Positions 35,917-45,528 of a stretch of DNA of 64,000 bases are shown here, piece after piece; the first letter of the stretch is position 1, and every line of letters begins with the position of its first letter. A program made the translations under genes and the position numbers. This DNA comes from Novacetimonas hansenii JCM 7643 (GTDB lineage: Bacteria; Pseudomonadota; Alphaproteobacteria; Acetobacterales; Acetobacteraceae), in contig NZ_BANE01000050.1 in the NCBI RefSeq assembly GCF_000964405.1, positions 1 through 64,000 on the forward strand, read 5' to 3'. The notes below the pieces were generated by a model that saw nothing but the letters and a program-made list of their open reading frames with translations, had not been told where the DNA came from and did not search any database.

Positions 35917-36236
35917 GGCAAAGATCCTTAACCACAGCATGAAACCACAGCATGCAAGGCCTCAAGAGCTTACCTGCATGCCAAGCATGGTCATTGTGCC
36001 CATGTAGGGGCTATTGATCCATGAAAAGTGCGGAAGGTCATTCCATCCATACAGGAAACAATACTACACCAGCCACGCCGGAGAGAAGGGATAAGACGTC
36101 CATGGCTTCCGACGAAATGAAGGACCGCCCCCCTCTTCCCGATCCCAGCCAGAGTGGTAGATAGTAGATGTCTTGGAATAAAATTCACCCATCAAAAAAA
36201 ATAAAACTCTCTTTCTATATAAAGAAAAATAAAAGA
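35917..36236. other. Intergenic region upstream of the YceI gene
   Basis: About 320 bp with no convincing gene; the stretch nearest the lipoprotein stop is AT-rich. No clear promoter motif could be picked out by eye. Confidence 0.4.
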
Positions 36237-37301
36237 CTATCCATTTACAGGTATTGTAAGAACCGCACCTGGATTTTTTGTGGTTTTTGAAAGTTCCATA
36301 AGTATCTGAAGCATTGTAAAACCAAGCTTGCTAGGAAAATCCGTATCAGAAATATAATAGAATTTTTTATTGTATTTTATCTCAACAAATGATACACGAG
36401 GGATTTCATTGCTGACATGAATAAAAACTGTAGGTTTTGTATTGCGACCAATTGATATTATTTTTGGAAGCGTGCGCCCAGAATCAATGTCTTCTTGGGG
36501 AACATCAATCTGATATGCAATCTGCCCCAGAACCCCCAGCATTGTGCGGGTCAGAAGCCTGATCTGGCCATGTTGCGGTTTTCCTGCACCATATACCACT
36601 TCCACACGCTCATCCTTTGGACCCATTTCAAAGAAACGACGCGTAGCCTTCACAACTTCGGCCAGAAGTGGATCGTTGGTTGGTGACACCGTAAGGAATA
36701 CCCGATCAAACGCAGGGGTCTTCCCCGGTATTTCCTCACTATGTTCAAGCTGAATCCCTAAAAGGCCAGCTATCTGCAAGCGACGAAGGTCATAGATAAG
36801 TTCAAAAAATTCGGGCGAACCTTTCCCGACATCTCCCCCTATGGAACCCGCGTTATTAATCAGATTAACAGACTGAACCGCCAGACGGAACAAGATGTCT
36901 ATCGGCAATCCCCCCATCGCCAGGGGCAGCAGGCTACCTGGAGGAAGCGGACGCAAAAACGTCTGGGCATAAGCATCCCCTGTCACCGGCTGGAATGTAA
37001 AAGTCGGGCTTTCTTGTATCTGCGCCCCGATAGAGCCTGCAGGTCGCAGCGGATTAGAGTCTGACCCCACCCCGATGGAAATGTTGCGTTGCAATTGGTA
37101 CCCAGAAATCAGTTGGGTTGTATCCAGAAATCCTGGCGTATCCGCATATCTCAAGCGTACGACATTCAAAAGCGTTTGCTGCTTGGAAGAGCCAATCAGT
37201 GCTTGGGAATAATCGAGTTGATCACGATCCAGTCTCTGGGAACCGACACCAGAACAGCTACTCAATAACAGAATGAGCGGCACCATCGTAAGTTTTTTCA
37301 T
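36237..37301 (-). CDS. Outer-membrane lipoprotein of unknown function
   Basis: 354 residues. The N-terminus MKKLTMVPLILLLSSCSG is a classical lipoprotein signal with lipobox LSSC. The mature part begins RLDRDQLDYSQALIGSSKQQTLLNVVRLRYADTPGFLDTTQLISGYQLQ, which I have the impression of seeing in conserved hypothetical lipoproteins of Proteobacteria, but I know no function. No domain I can name follows. Neighbours (YceI, small secreted protein) are also envelope proteins but are not in one operon. Base usage is more AT-rich than the catabolic island. Confidence 0.8.
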   Translation of the reverse strand: MKKLTMVPLILLLSSCSGVGSQRLDRDQLDYSQALIGSSKQQTLLNVVRLRYADTPGFLDTTQLISGYQLQRNISIGVGSDSNPLRPAGSIGAQIQESPTFTFQPVTGDAYAQTFLRPLPPGSLLPLAMGGLPIDILFRLAVQSVNLINNAGSIGGDVGKGSPEFFELIYDLRRLQIAGLLGIQLEHSEEIPGKTPAFDRVFLTVSPTNDPLLAEVVKATRRFFEMGPKDERVEVVYGAGKPQHGQIRLLTRTMLGVLGQIAYQIDVPQEDIDSGRTLPKIISIGRNTKPTVFIHVSNEIPRVSFVEIKYNKKFYYISDTDFPSKLGFTMLQILMELSKTTKNPGAVLTIPVNG

Positions 37302-38022
37302 AAAAATATAACTCTGTATCTCTCAATATGGTGCGTCATATCGTATTTCGAATATTCTAGGGCATTGACTGAACACTTGCCGTTACAAATAACCCGGTCA
37401 TTTCATATCATATAACATGTGCTTCTCTTAAATTTATATCAGAATTAGACTTCATCTCTCAACGAGCATAACCAGACCTGTCATCATTGCAGGCATATTC
37501 ATTGAGGATGCAGGTCAGAGCCTCAGTCTCAAGTTACAAAAAAGCAACATATCATTGATGATGGATCTCATCACATATTGGCCTACATAAAATTACAGCC
37601 GGGTTTATTAACCTATCACCTGACTTATCTTGATATGTCGCATTCTGCGCCCCATATCGCGACAGTCGGTAAAGCACTGGATGAAATTTTTTGTAACTTC
37701 GATGCGAGGGAGATCAGGCCCGTTCAACCGGAACTGCATTTTCCCACCAAAGCCATAGCGGACAAAAACATGCCAAGGGATGATATAACATGCCACCGTC
37801 ATGCATTGCACTGGATGCACGATATATCCCCACAAATGCCATCGCCGGGCCTCATATGGCACTCCACCTCACTCAATGGAAAGATTTTCCAAAGGGAATA
37901 TGTTATTATAAGATCGTATGTTAACTGACCGATGCTGGTACGCGTATCCTGTGGGGAGAAATTTAAACCATCAGATAGGATTGTGAGTTTATCGTAATTC
38001 TCCATAAGGTGTCTCTGTAACT
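37302..38022. other. Intergenic region before the small secreted protein
   Basis: 720 bp. Open frames on both strands (for example 37578-37928) have no signal, domain or plausible composition, and I do not call them. The region is AT-rich near 37340-37460. Confidence 0.4.
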
Positions 38023-38487
38023 ATGAGAAAAATGTTTTTTGCCCTTGTTCCAGCGTTGACAATGATTGGTCACGCATATGCGACCGATGTGAAACTGCCC
38101 GATGGCACCCCGGCCAGCGTGACAACCCAATCGCCCTGCACCAGTGATAGCTATAAGGAATACGGAACATGTATTTCCGCCATCCTGAGCATTCCGTCCA
38201 ACCGCGGGGGGGACGTGGATATCCGCGCGATTGAAACATTGCTGCCGAAAGATATCCAAAAGGCTGCCATCATAAGCGGTATTACCGCCACATCATCTAT
38301 GCCTATGACGGTGTCTTTGAAGCATTATGATGACAAAAACATTACATGGCCTGCAACAGATACACCACTCGACCATATTATCATTCCCAATAATGGAACA
38401 TATCAGGTTGTTCTCACAACAAATGATGCCGGGAAGACATGGGGCATAAGGGTTATTATCGAACAGTCCGGGTCAATAGATCAGTAA
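38023..38487 (+). CDS. Small secreted protein of unknown function
   Basis: 154 residues starting with a Sec signal peptide (MRKMFFALVPALTMIGHAYA, cleavage likely after AYA). The mature 134 residues contain two Cys (SPCTSDSYKEYGTC) that could form a disulfide, consistent with a periplasmic location. No family recognised. It is monocistronic and followed directly by a hairpin. Confidence 0.65.
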   Translation: MRKMFFALVPALTMIGHAYATDVKLPDGTPASVTTQSPCTSDSYKEYGTCISAILSIPSNRGGDVDIRAIETLLPKDIQKAAIISGITATSSMPMTVSLKHYDDKNITWPATDTPLDHIIIPNNGTYQVVLTTNDAGKTWGIRVIIEQSGSIDQ

Positions 38488-39209
38488 TGAAAATCTGCCA
38501 CAGATTTTCACAGGAAAACCAACGATTACTGAACATTGACTCTACAACCCTGACCTTTCTCGGGTTTGCTTAAACGTAAGCCCGATACAAGGACACACGA
38601 AAACATCGTGCCATGCCCCAAAGCCAGTGGTGGCCCGAGTGACGGTTCAAGCCTCCATAATGCCCGGCCTTGCCTGTTCAGAGCAGGTTGCAAGATTTTA
38701 CCCAAGGTTGAATGCCTTGAAAATAGGCAGCCGACAGCAAACTTCCGGTTTATTTTTACGTAAACCAAAGACTATTTATCATGTTTTTTCGTGAAATTTG
38801 ACGTGTTCGATCTGATAATAAAATCAGACAGTATGGAGCAGATTCAACACTACAAATTGACAACAAGAAATACATATAAAATAAAACAAATATAAAAACA
38901 AAAATAAGCACCATTAAAAACTTTATTATTATACAATTTAACTGCATAAATTACACATAAATACATTGCAAAAACCCGCAATAACTTGGTACCATTTTTT
39001 ACTACCATAATGCCAAAGCCGTATCAGATCAGGCAACAAATGCCTTTACAGTTACATATAGAAATCTGCTGGACGTGATATCTCCCATAAATAGCTATAA
39101 AATATAGTGTTTATATATTGTTATTTCATATATTAATCAATTGACATGATATATGTCGAAAGATAGAAGCCAAAAACAACTTTTAAAAAGTTAATTTTGG
39201 ATTCCACTC
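38488..39209. other. Intergenic region upstream of the second TonB receptor
   Basis: 720 bp. The first third has GC-rich open frames on both strands (about 38526-38768) that look like an eroded element rather than a gene. The rest, 38770-39200, is strongly AT-rich and should hold the receptor promoter. Confidence 0.45.
38490..38508 (+). terminator. Hairpin right after the secreted-protein gene
   Basis: AAAATCTG and CAGATTTT pair over 8 bp around CCA, three bases beyond the stop codon. The stem is AT-rich and not followed by a long T run. Confidence 0.45.
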
Positions 39210-41558
39210 ATGAAAACGTTTAGTCTGTTCCTATTCTCAACGGTCATCATATGGACTGGACGGTCCTACGGAGCGGACGTTGCCCTCACACATCGTACGA
39301 TCAGTGGTGGGAATAAGGCACGTCATCACGACAGGCAGCAACAGCCACACCCTGATACCGCACCGAGCATGGAATCCATTGCTGTATCAGGGAACCGGCA
39401 TGTCTCCCACGGGCCAGAACAGTTCGTCAGCCGCGAAGTCATGGATCGCTTCGTGCCTGGCACAAGCCCGCTCCAGATCCTTGCCGCAACCACGCCTGGC
39501 GTCAGCTTCGGTTCGGATGATCCTTTCGGCCTCGATGGGGTTGCCAATACGCTATATCTGCGTGGGTTCACCCAATCGCAGATCGGGGCAACGCTGGATG
39601 GCATTCCTCTGGGGGATCAGGGGTTCATGCAATATAATGGCCTCGATATTAACGAAGCCGTGATTCAGGACAATATTTCATCGATTGGTGTTTCACAGGG
39701 GGCCGGGGCCGTGGATGTTCCATCGGCGCAAAACCTGGGCGGCGTGATCCGGTATTTTACATCCGATCCAGCGGACAAAGCCGGAGGGAACCTGTCACAG
39801 ACATTTGGCAGCAACGCAACATTCCGCACATTTGGTAGCGTTGACAGTGGTGCCCTTAATGCAACAGGCACAAAATTCCGTGCCAGTTTTGCCCGCACCG
39901 ACAACGACAAATGGAAGGGGTACGGCGACCAGCTAGAGTATCAGGCGAACTTCAAACTTGTCCAGCCGATCCAGGATCGGGGCAAGATCAGCGCCATCTT
40001 CGACTGGTCCGAATTCAACCAGTACAATTACATGAATTACAGCCTGAACATGCTAAAGAAATTTGGGGCGACAGGCTCTGACTTCCTGACACCCAATTAT
40101 GCGGAGGCATATGCTGCGGCACAGGGCAACTACACATCCAACATCGCCTCACTGGGCAATGCGACGGATGAATCAAATGCCACACAATATGACGGAGCAC
40201 AGATCCAGCGTAATTATCTGTCCGCCATTACCAGCCAATTGACTCTGGCCCCGCATCTTGAAGAAAATACGGTCCTGTATGCCCATGTGTCCAGTGGTGA
40301 CTATGAAGCAAGCCCGACGTTCCCATCCCCGACCGGGGCACCATTTTCCCAACTCGTCAGCCACCAGGGCATTCGCAGGATCGGGTTCACGCAGTCTTTT
40401 CGTTATACGATCGCCGGAAATCACATTGACACCGGCGTATGGTATGAAAACAATTCATACTCGTTCCCTGCCGAACTCTACAGTCAGCCAGCCCTTGGCC
40501 AGGGAACGCCACGCAATGCGATGGGCCCTTTCCGTAATCCCTATGCAACATGGTTTTCGGATTCCTTCAACACCAACACTTTCCAGTTTCACTTGCAGGA
40601 CACTTACGACATCCTGCCCAATCTCCAGATCAGTGCGGGTTTCCGCTCCCTGATAACGACGACCCATGGCGGTGCAAGCTATAATAACCAGTCCCTGACC
40701 GGACAGGCCGAACTTCCCCGCGGCAGCCTGACAGCCGCCAGCGCCTTTCTCCCGCATGTTTCATTAGATTATCATTTCCTCAGCCATCACGAATTCTATA
40801 TCGACATTGCGGAAAACATGCGCGCCTATACTTATAATCCTTTCCTGATGTCCGATGGCGCGTGGTCGGTTGAAAACCAGTCTGAATTCCAGTCTGTCAA
40901 AACAAAAATCCGCCCTGAACGTACCTGGACCTTCCTTGGAGGTTATCGTTACAATGGCGCAAAAATTTCAGCACAGGCAGATGCCTACCACGTTGAGTAT
41001 TACAACCGGCTGGAAAATATCACGGCGGGAACACCAACCGATCCCATCAATTCCTTCGTCAATACAGGCAAGGAGGCAATCACCGGCGTGGATGCATCCC
41101 TGACGTTACGTCCGGTCAAGGGGCTCGAATTCTTCAACAGCCTGAGCTACGCCAAGGAACAATATGGCGGTGGCGTTGACTATGAGGGGACCTATTATAA
41201 CCTGAAGGGGAAAAAGCAGGTGGGTTATCCAAGCTGGATGTACAAAACCAGCCTGTCCTATGCCTATCGCCGGGCACGCGTGACCTTCAATGCAACTTAT
41301 ACCGGCTCCCGCCCGCTTTCCTATGTCAACGATACCCATGTTGCGCCATACTGGCTGGCCGGTCTGTCGGCATCCTATAATTTCGGATCAATCGGGTTCA
41401 TGAAAAACTTCGGCATCAATTTCAACATCTATAACCTTTTCAACACCACCTATGTCGGCGGCATGGGGCTGTTCGGCTATCCCATCTCCGGGGATTCTCC
41501 AACCCTGTTCATTGGCGCACCCCGACAGTTCTTCGGATCCGTGCACGCGTCTTTCTAA
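39210..41558 (+). CDS. TonB-dependent outer-membrane receptor
   Basis: 782 residues: signal peptide (MKTFSLFLFSTVIIWTGRSYGA), a plug (VSREVMDRFVPGTSPLQILAATTPGVSFGS, NTLYLRGFTQSQIGATLDGIPLGD) and a beta-barrel ending FGSVHASF with the terminal Phe. It should import a TonB-dependent nutrient. The POT-family transporter gene starts one base after its stop, so the two form an operon. That pairing suggests a peptide or peptide-like ligand rather than iron, though the ligand is not shown by sequence. Confidence 0.92.
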   Translation: MKTFSLFLFSTVIIWTGRSYGADVALTHRTISGGNKARHHDRQQQPHPDTAPSMESIAVSGNRHVSHGPEQFVSREVMDRFVPGTSPLQILAATTPGVSFGSDDPFGLDGVANTLYLRGFTQSQIGATLDGIPLGDQGFMQYNGLDINEAVIQDNISSIGVSQGAGAVDVPSAQNLGGVIRYFTSDPADKAGGNLSQTFGSNATFRTFGSVDSGALNATGTKFRASFARTDNDKWKGYGDQLEYQANFKLVQPIQDRGKISAIFDWSEFNQYNYMNYSLNMLKKFGATGSDFLTPNYAEAYAAAQGNYTSNIASLGNATDESNATQYDGAQIQRNYLSAITSQLTLAPHLEENTVLYAHVSSGDYEASPTFPSPTGAPFSQLVSHQGIRRIGFTQSFRYTIAGNHIDTGVWYENNSYSFPAELYSQPALGQGTPRNAMGPFRNPYATWFSDSFNTNTFQFHLQDTYDILPNLQISAGFRSLITTTHGGASYNNQSLTGQAELPRGSLTAASAFLPHVSLDYHFLSHHEFYIDIAENMRAYTYNPFLMSDGAWSVENQSEFQSVKTKIRPERTWTFLGGYRYNGAKISAQADAYHVEYYNRLENITAGTPTDPINSFVNTGKEAITGVDASLTLRPVKGLEFFNSLSYAKEQYGGGVDYEGTYYNLKGKKQVGYPSWMYKTSLSYAYRRARVTFNATYTGSRPLSYVNDTHVAPYWLAGLSASYNFGSIGFMKNFGINFNIYNLFNTTYVGGMGLFGYPISGDSPTLFIGAPRQFFGSVHASF

Positions 41559-41559
41559 C

Positions 41560-43119
41560 ATGCCCCCCAAAATACCGGGCAGCCCCCTGCCAGCCACCTT
41601 ACCAGCGCGACAATACGGTCTGGGGGTGGCCCTGTTCCTGGAAGCTGCCGAGCGGTTCAGCTTCTATGGCATGCTCAGCATTCTGCTGATCTACCTGCTG
41701 GATATACGCGGGCTGCCCGCGCCGCAGGCCAACCTGTTCGTTGGCAGCTTCAACGCTCTTGCACTGGTCAGCACACTGCTGGGCAGCCGTCTGGGCGAGG
41801 CGCTACTTGGCCCCACGCGAACGGTCCTTTATGGCTGCCTTATCCAGTTTACAGCCCTCGTCCTGCTCGGTCTGTCTACGACATGGCCCATGCTCTTCCT
41901 TCCGGCCACGGCAACCATCGCGGTTACGAACGGCCTGACACGCACGAACATGGCAATGCTGGTCCTACGCCATGCAACCAAGGAACGATCGGCAGACGGT
42001 CTTGCGACCCTTTATACCTTTGCCGTCAATCTTGGGGCCATGTTCTCATTTCTCCTCGTGCCATGGATCGGCAAGCGGTATGGCTATGCCACTGCATTCG
42101 GGATATGTGCGACGGGGCTGTTCCTCGGCGCGATAACGGCCCTGCTTAACAGACGCAGCCTCGGCGGTGAACCGCAAGGGGGCACCACAACAAATCGTGC
42201 TGGCGAAAGGCCTGACGCGGGACAGGCCGTCCCCCGGGCGATGGGCGAGATCGTCCTTGTCGCCCTTTTCTACTGGATTATCCTGAATTTCCCGGCGGGC
42301 GGTCATTGGATATTCTGGATCGTTACCAGCGCAATCCCGGTATTCTGGACCGTGCTATGGCACAATGCCACAGTCACGGAGCGTCCAGGCATCATACTCT
42401 GTCTGATCCTGGTTGCGGAGGCCATGTTCTACGGCATTTTCGATGAACAGACGACTTCGACCTTTGTGCTTTATGCCTTACATAACCTCAACCGCCAGTT
42501 CAGCCTGGGGGGGATTACGCTCTTCCAGCTTGATGCACCGCAGATTGTCGCCATCAATGCGGGTCTGACCATGCTGATCGGGCCAGCATTCGTCGCGCTT
42601 TACCGCTTTCTGGATAAAAAGTTCGGCACCATTGCACTCTCGACGAAATATGCATGCGGATCACTTTTCATCGTCATAGGCTTTCTGATCCTATACATGA
42701 ATACGGCGGGTCCGGCATCCGGGCTCCGCGCCCCATGGGGCATGTTCGGGGCCTATGCCGCCATCTCGGTGGCTGGACTGATCATGAATGGCCTCGGCCT
42801 GTCGGTCATCATGACTTACCTGGCCCCACGTGTGCGCAATATGTCCGTTGCCGTCTATTATATTTCCACCGGTGTGGCGATGTATGGCGGCAGCGTACTG
42901 GCAAATACAATGGGCATCCGCCATCTGCACACCACGGCGTCTATCAGGGACAGCCTCTCCATCTTCCATACATTTTTTCAGGGTTTCACCCTGCTGGCCG
43001 CCGCGGGGGCGGTAATGATTATCCTCCTGTTACCAGTGCTGCGCATACTGGAAAAACGCACGCGTCCCATCCCGACACATCAGGACAGGTACAAGAAAAA
43101 TGAAACAGCCCCGAATTGA
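41560..43119 (+). CDS. POT-family proton-dependent oligopeptide transporter
   Basis: 519 residues with many membrane helices. Helix 1 carries the family motif ExxERFxYYG as EAAERFSFYG. The protein would bring di- or tripeptides (or a modified amino acid) across the inner membrane with protons. Its ATG (TAA-C-ATG) is one base past the TonB receptor stop, giving a two-membrane uptake system. Confidence 0.85.
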   Translation: MPPKIPGSPLPATLPARQYGLGVALFLEAAERFSFYGMLSILLIYLLDIRGLPAPQANLFVGSFNALALVSTLLGSRLGEALLGPTRTVLYGCLIQFTALVLLGLSTTWPMLFLPATATIAVTNGLTRTNMAMLVLRHATKERSADGLATLYTFAVNLGAMFSFLLVPWIGKRYGYATAFGICATGLFLGAITALLNRRSLGGEPQGGTTTNRAGERPDAGQAVPRAMGEIVLVALFYWIILNFPAGGHWIFWIVTSAIPVFWTVLWHNATVTERPGIILCLILVAEAMFYGIFDEQTTSTFVLYALHNLNRQFSLGGITLFQLDAPQIVAINAGLTMLIGPAFVALYRFLDKKFGTIALSTKYACGSLFIVIGFLILYMNTAGPASGLRAPWGMFGAYAAISVAGLIMNGLGLSVIMTYLAPRVRNMSVAVYYISTGVAMYGGSVLANTMGIRHLHTTASIRDSLSIFHTFFQGFTLLAAAGAVMIILLLPVLRILEKRTRPIPTHQDRYKKNETAPN

Positions 43120-43191
43120 TGAAAAACAGTGGATTACATGATGTCCCGATGGGACAGCCATAGCAACACAACCTGAGAAACTGCTTGAATA

Positions 43192-43234
43192 GCCGTTGCC
43201 CGTATCAAGGGAGTTCAGCCCACAAGGCAACGGC
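43192..43234. terminator. Hairpin between convergent POT and MFS genes
   Basis: GCCGTTGCC and GGCAACGGC are perfect 9-bp arms with a 25-base loop. A smaller hairpin (TGTCCC-GAT-GGGACA) lies at 43142-43156, just after the POT stop. Together they probably end transcription from both sides. Confidence 0.45.
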
Positions 43235-43329
43235 GCACCTGTAGGGAGAGCAGCACCCAACGCCCCCAAAAGTCATGCGGTCCCATCCTGTCAAATGTTG
43301 CATGATCCGTATTGCTGTCCCCCATTTGT

Positions 43330-44610
43330 TCAGCTCACGGGCTTTGGCAAATTCCGATGACTGCCGATACCTATGGCAAGGAAGGCGGCCATCACGCCTG
43401 CGAGACCCGCAAGCACAAGCATATCCTGATAACTTCCCTGCGCCTCTCGCAGCAGGCCGGCGAGAGACGCAGCGCAGGCAGCCCCGATCTGATGTCCGAA
43501 AACGATCCAGCCAAACACAATGGGGGCCGAATGCTCACCAAACGCAATGTTGCTTAGACGCAGGGTTGGCGGGACTGTTGCGATCCAGTCGAGACCATAG
43601 AATATTCCAAAGATGGTCAGGCTTTCGGGCGAAAAATCGATGAAGGGTAGCGCAATGAGCGACACACCCCGTAGGCCGTAATAGGAAAACAGCAACCAGC
43701 GCGCATCCAGCCGATCCGTCAGCCACCCAGAAAATGTGGTGCCAAAAAGGTCAAACATCCCCATCATGGCAAGATATCCCGCCGCCGGGACCTCACCGAT
43801 ACCATGATCGGCACATATCGCGATGAAGTGCGTGCCAATCAGGCCATTGGTGGTGAAGCCGCAGACAAAAAAGGTGGCAAACAAAAACCAGAAATCCCGC
43901 TTTCGTGCGGCCATCACCAATGCTGTGATGGCTGTTTGTAATGGGTTCTGGTCCATATATCGCAACGGCGCATGATCCGGCGCGGCCCCATGGGGCACCA
44001 ACCCACGATCTTGCGGATGTTCGGGCAGGAAAAAAGCCACAAGCGGCACCAATATCAGGGTCATTGCGGCAACAGCCATGACTGCGGCCTGCCACCCGAA
44101 CTGATGAACAAGTGCGGCCAGGCCTGGCAGGAACAGTAATGAACCGGTTGCCGTGCTGGCGGCCAGCAGGCCCATGATCGTACCGCGCCGGGCCACAAAC
44201 CAGCGGTTTACCACCGTGGCCCCCAGCACCATTGCCACCGCCCCGGTGCCGAAACCGGTCAATACGCCCCAGGTCAGAAAAAACTGCCACGGCTGTGTCA
44301 TATCCAGTGACAGCAATGCGGACAGGCCAATCAGCAACAATGCACCGATCAACATGCGGCGGATTCCGAATTTCTGCATAAGAGCCGCGGAAAATGGCCC
44401 GACAAGACCATAAAGAAAGATTCCTACAGCGGCAGAAATGGAAATGCTGCTCCGGCTCCAGCCCAATGTTTCCTGCAACGGCATTATCAGAACACCCGGT
44501 GTCGCCCGCACACCGGCAGAAACCAGCAGAGAGAGAAACGTAAGCCCAACCACCAGAACGAAAACATGTGGTCGTTGTGTTCTCTTGTTTCGGGGAACGG
44601 AAATCTTCAT
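43330..44610 (-). CDS. MFS transporter (monocarboxylate-type)
   Basis: 426 residues, 12 helices: VRATPGVLIMPLQETLGWSRSSISISAAVGIFLYGLVGPFSAALMQKFG and WFVARRGTIMGLLAASTATGS resemble the oxalate/formate and monocarboxylate branch of the superfamily. It is divergent from a TetR gene, with two operator-like repeats in the 62-bp gap, so the TetR protein almost certainly represses it. Substrate unknown; drug or organic acid export is possible. Confidence 0.85.
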   Translation of the reverse strand: MKISVPRNKRTQRPHVFVLVVGLTFLSLLVSAGVRATPGVLIMPLQETLGWSRSSISISAAVGIFLYGLVGPFSAALMQKFGIRRMLIGALLLIGLSALLSLDMTQPWQFFLTWGVLTGFGTGAVAMVLGATVVNRWFVARRGTIMGLLAASTATGSLLFLPGLAALVHQFGWQAAVMAVAAMTLILVPLVAFFLPEHPQDRGLVPHGAAPDHAPLRYMDQNPLQTAITALVMAARKRDFWFLFATFFVCGFTTNGLIGTHFIAICADHGIGEVPAAGYLAMMGMFDLFGTTFSGWLTDRLDARWLLFSYYGLRGVSLIALPFIDFSPESLTIFGIFYGLDWIATVPPTLRLSNIAFGEHSAPIVFGWIVFGHQIGAACAASLAGLLREAQGSYQDMLVLAGLAGVMAAFLAIGIGSHRNLPKPVS

Positions 44611-44612
44611 AT

Positions 44613-44626
44613 TACTGACCGGTAAG
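44613..44626. promoter_or_regulatory. TetR operator, copy 1
   Basis: TACTGACCGGTAAG sits next to the MFS start and carries an imperfect version (half-site CCGGTAA) of the perfect palindrome 35 bp away. It probably binds the same repressor. Confidence 0.4.
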
Positions 44627-44647
44627 TTCTGTTATCCCAACCATAAG

Positions 44648-44659
44648 TACCGATCGGTA
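44648..44659. promoter_or_regulatory. TetR operator, perfect palindrome TACCGATCGGTA
   Basis: A 12-bp perfect palindrome 14 bases before the TetR start, in the short divergent gap between the MFS and TetR genes. The position suits autoregulation and repression of the transporter. Confidence 0.65.
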
Positions 44660-44672
44660 ACATCGTCAAGTC

Positions 44673-45284
44673 ATGAGTTTGGAAATGTCGTCTCACAAAG
44701 CTGTGCCCCACCCCTGTGCCGCAGATAAAATCCGCAGTTCGGCGCGTGAACTGTTCTATAATCAGGGGATACGTGCGGTTGGGGTCGATGAGATCGTTCA
44801 GAAAGCTGGCGTCACCAAACCCTCCCTCTACAGGGCTTTTGAATCCAAGGATGGGCTGACGACTGCGTACCTGATTGATTACCAGCAGACGTTCTGGGGG
44901 CGGATCGACGCAATCTGTCACAACCACCCAGATAACCCCCGCGCACAGATTCTGGCCTATTTCGACGATCTGGCCCTGCGGGCAGCCCAACCCGGCTATC
45001 GTGGTTGTGCGCTGACCAATGCAATTGTCGAATATCCAGATCCAGACCATCCCGTACGCCGGGAGGCTGCACGTCTGAAACACGAAATACGCGAATGGAT
45101 ACAGCAGAAAGTATCTAACCTGAAAGCAAATGACCCCGATCTACTGACGGACGGATTGATCCTGTTAATAGAAGGCGTCTATACCGCCGGCCAAGTCTTT
45201 TACCCTCCCGGACCTGTGATAAAGGCCGGAAAACTGGCACGACTGCTTCTTCAATCATCAGGCATATCGGCGGATCAAGAATGA
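44673..45284 (+). CDS. TetR-family transcriptional repressor
   Basis: 203 residues. N-terminal HTH: ADKIRSSARELFYNQGIRAVGVDEIVQKAGVTKPSLYRAFESKDGL. The C-terminal ligand domain is of the type common in small-molecule efflux regulators (RGCALTNAIVEYPDPDHPVRREA). It is divergent from the MFS gene. The ATG at 44673 has no good RBS; the in-frame ATG at 44685 is an alternative. Confidence 0.87.
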   Translation: MSLEMSSHKAVPHPCAADKIRSSARELFYNQGIRAVGVDEIVQKAGVTKPSLYRAFESKDGLTTAYLIDYQQTFWGRIDAICHNHPDNPRAQILAYFDDLALRAAQPGYRGCALTNAIVEYPDPDHPVRREAARLKHEIREWIQQKVSNLKANDPDLLTDGLILLIEGVYTAGQVFYPPGPVIKAGKLARLLLQSSGISADQE

Positions 45285-45528
45285 TTTTTGAATATGCCTG
45301 TTCCACAAAGAGATGCAGGATAAGGCGATTATTATACAATGCTCTTTTCCCGACAGAGAGATCTTCTGGATTTATCAGGAATGCCGTTTTCATTCCATAT
45401 TGCAGAATTTTCAATAAATACAGATCAGAAAATCACAATTTTCATGAGGATGTTTCATCCCATCACATCACCATAGAATGAATGGGCAATCCGATCATGA
45501 AGGTTTCTGCCAAATCCCCACTTCATGA

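Noticed and set aside
37578-37928. 116-codon plus-strand frame, with an opposing minus-strand frame
   Set aside because: No domain or signal and equally open on both strands, which suggests chance.
38526-38768. Overlapping frames on both strands downstream of the secreted protein
   Set aside because: Looks like a small eroded or repeated element; without a search I cannot call it a gene.
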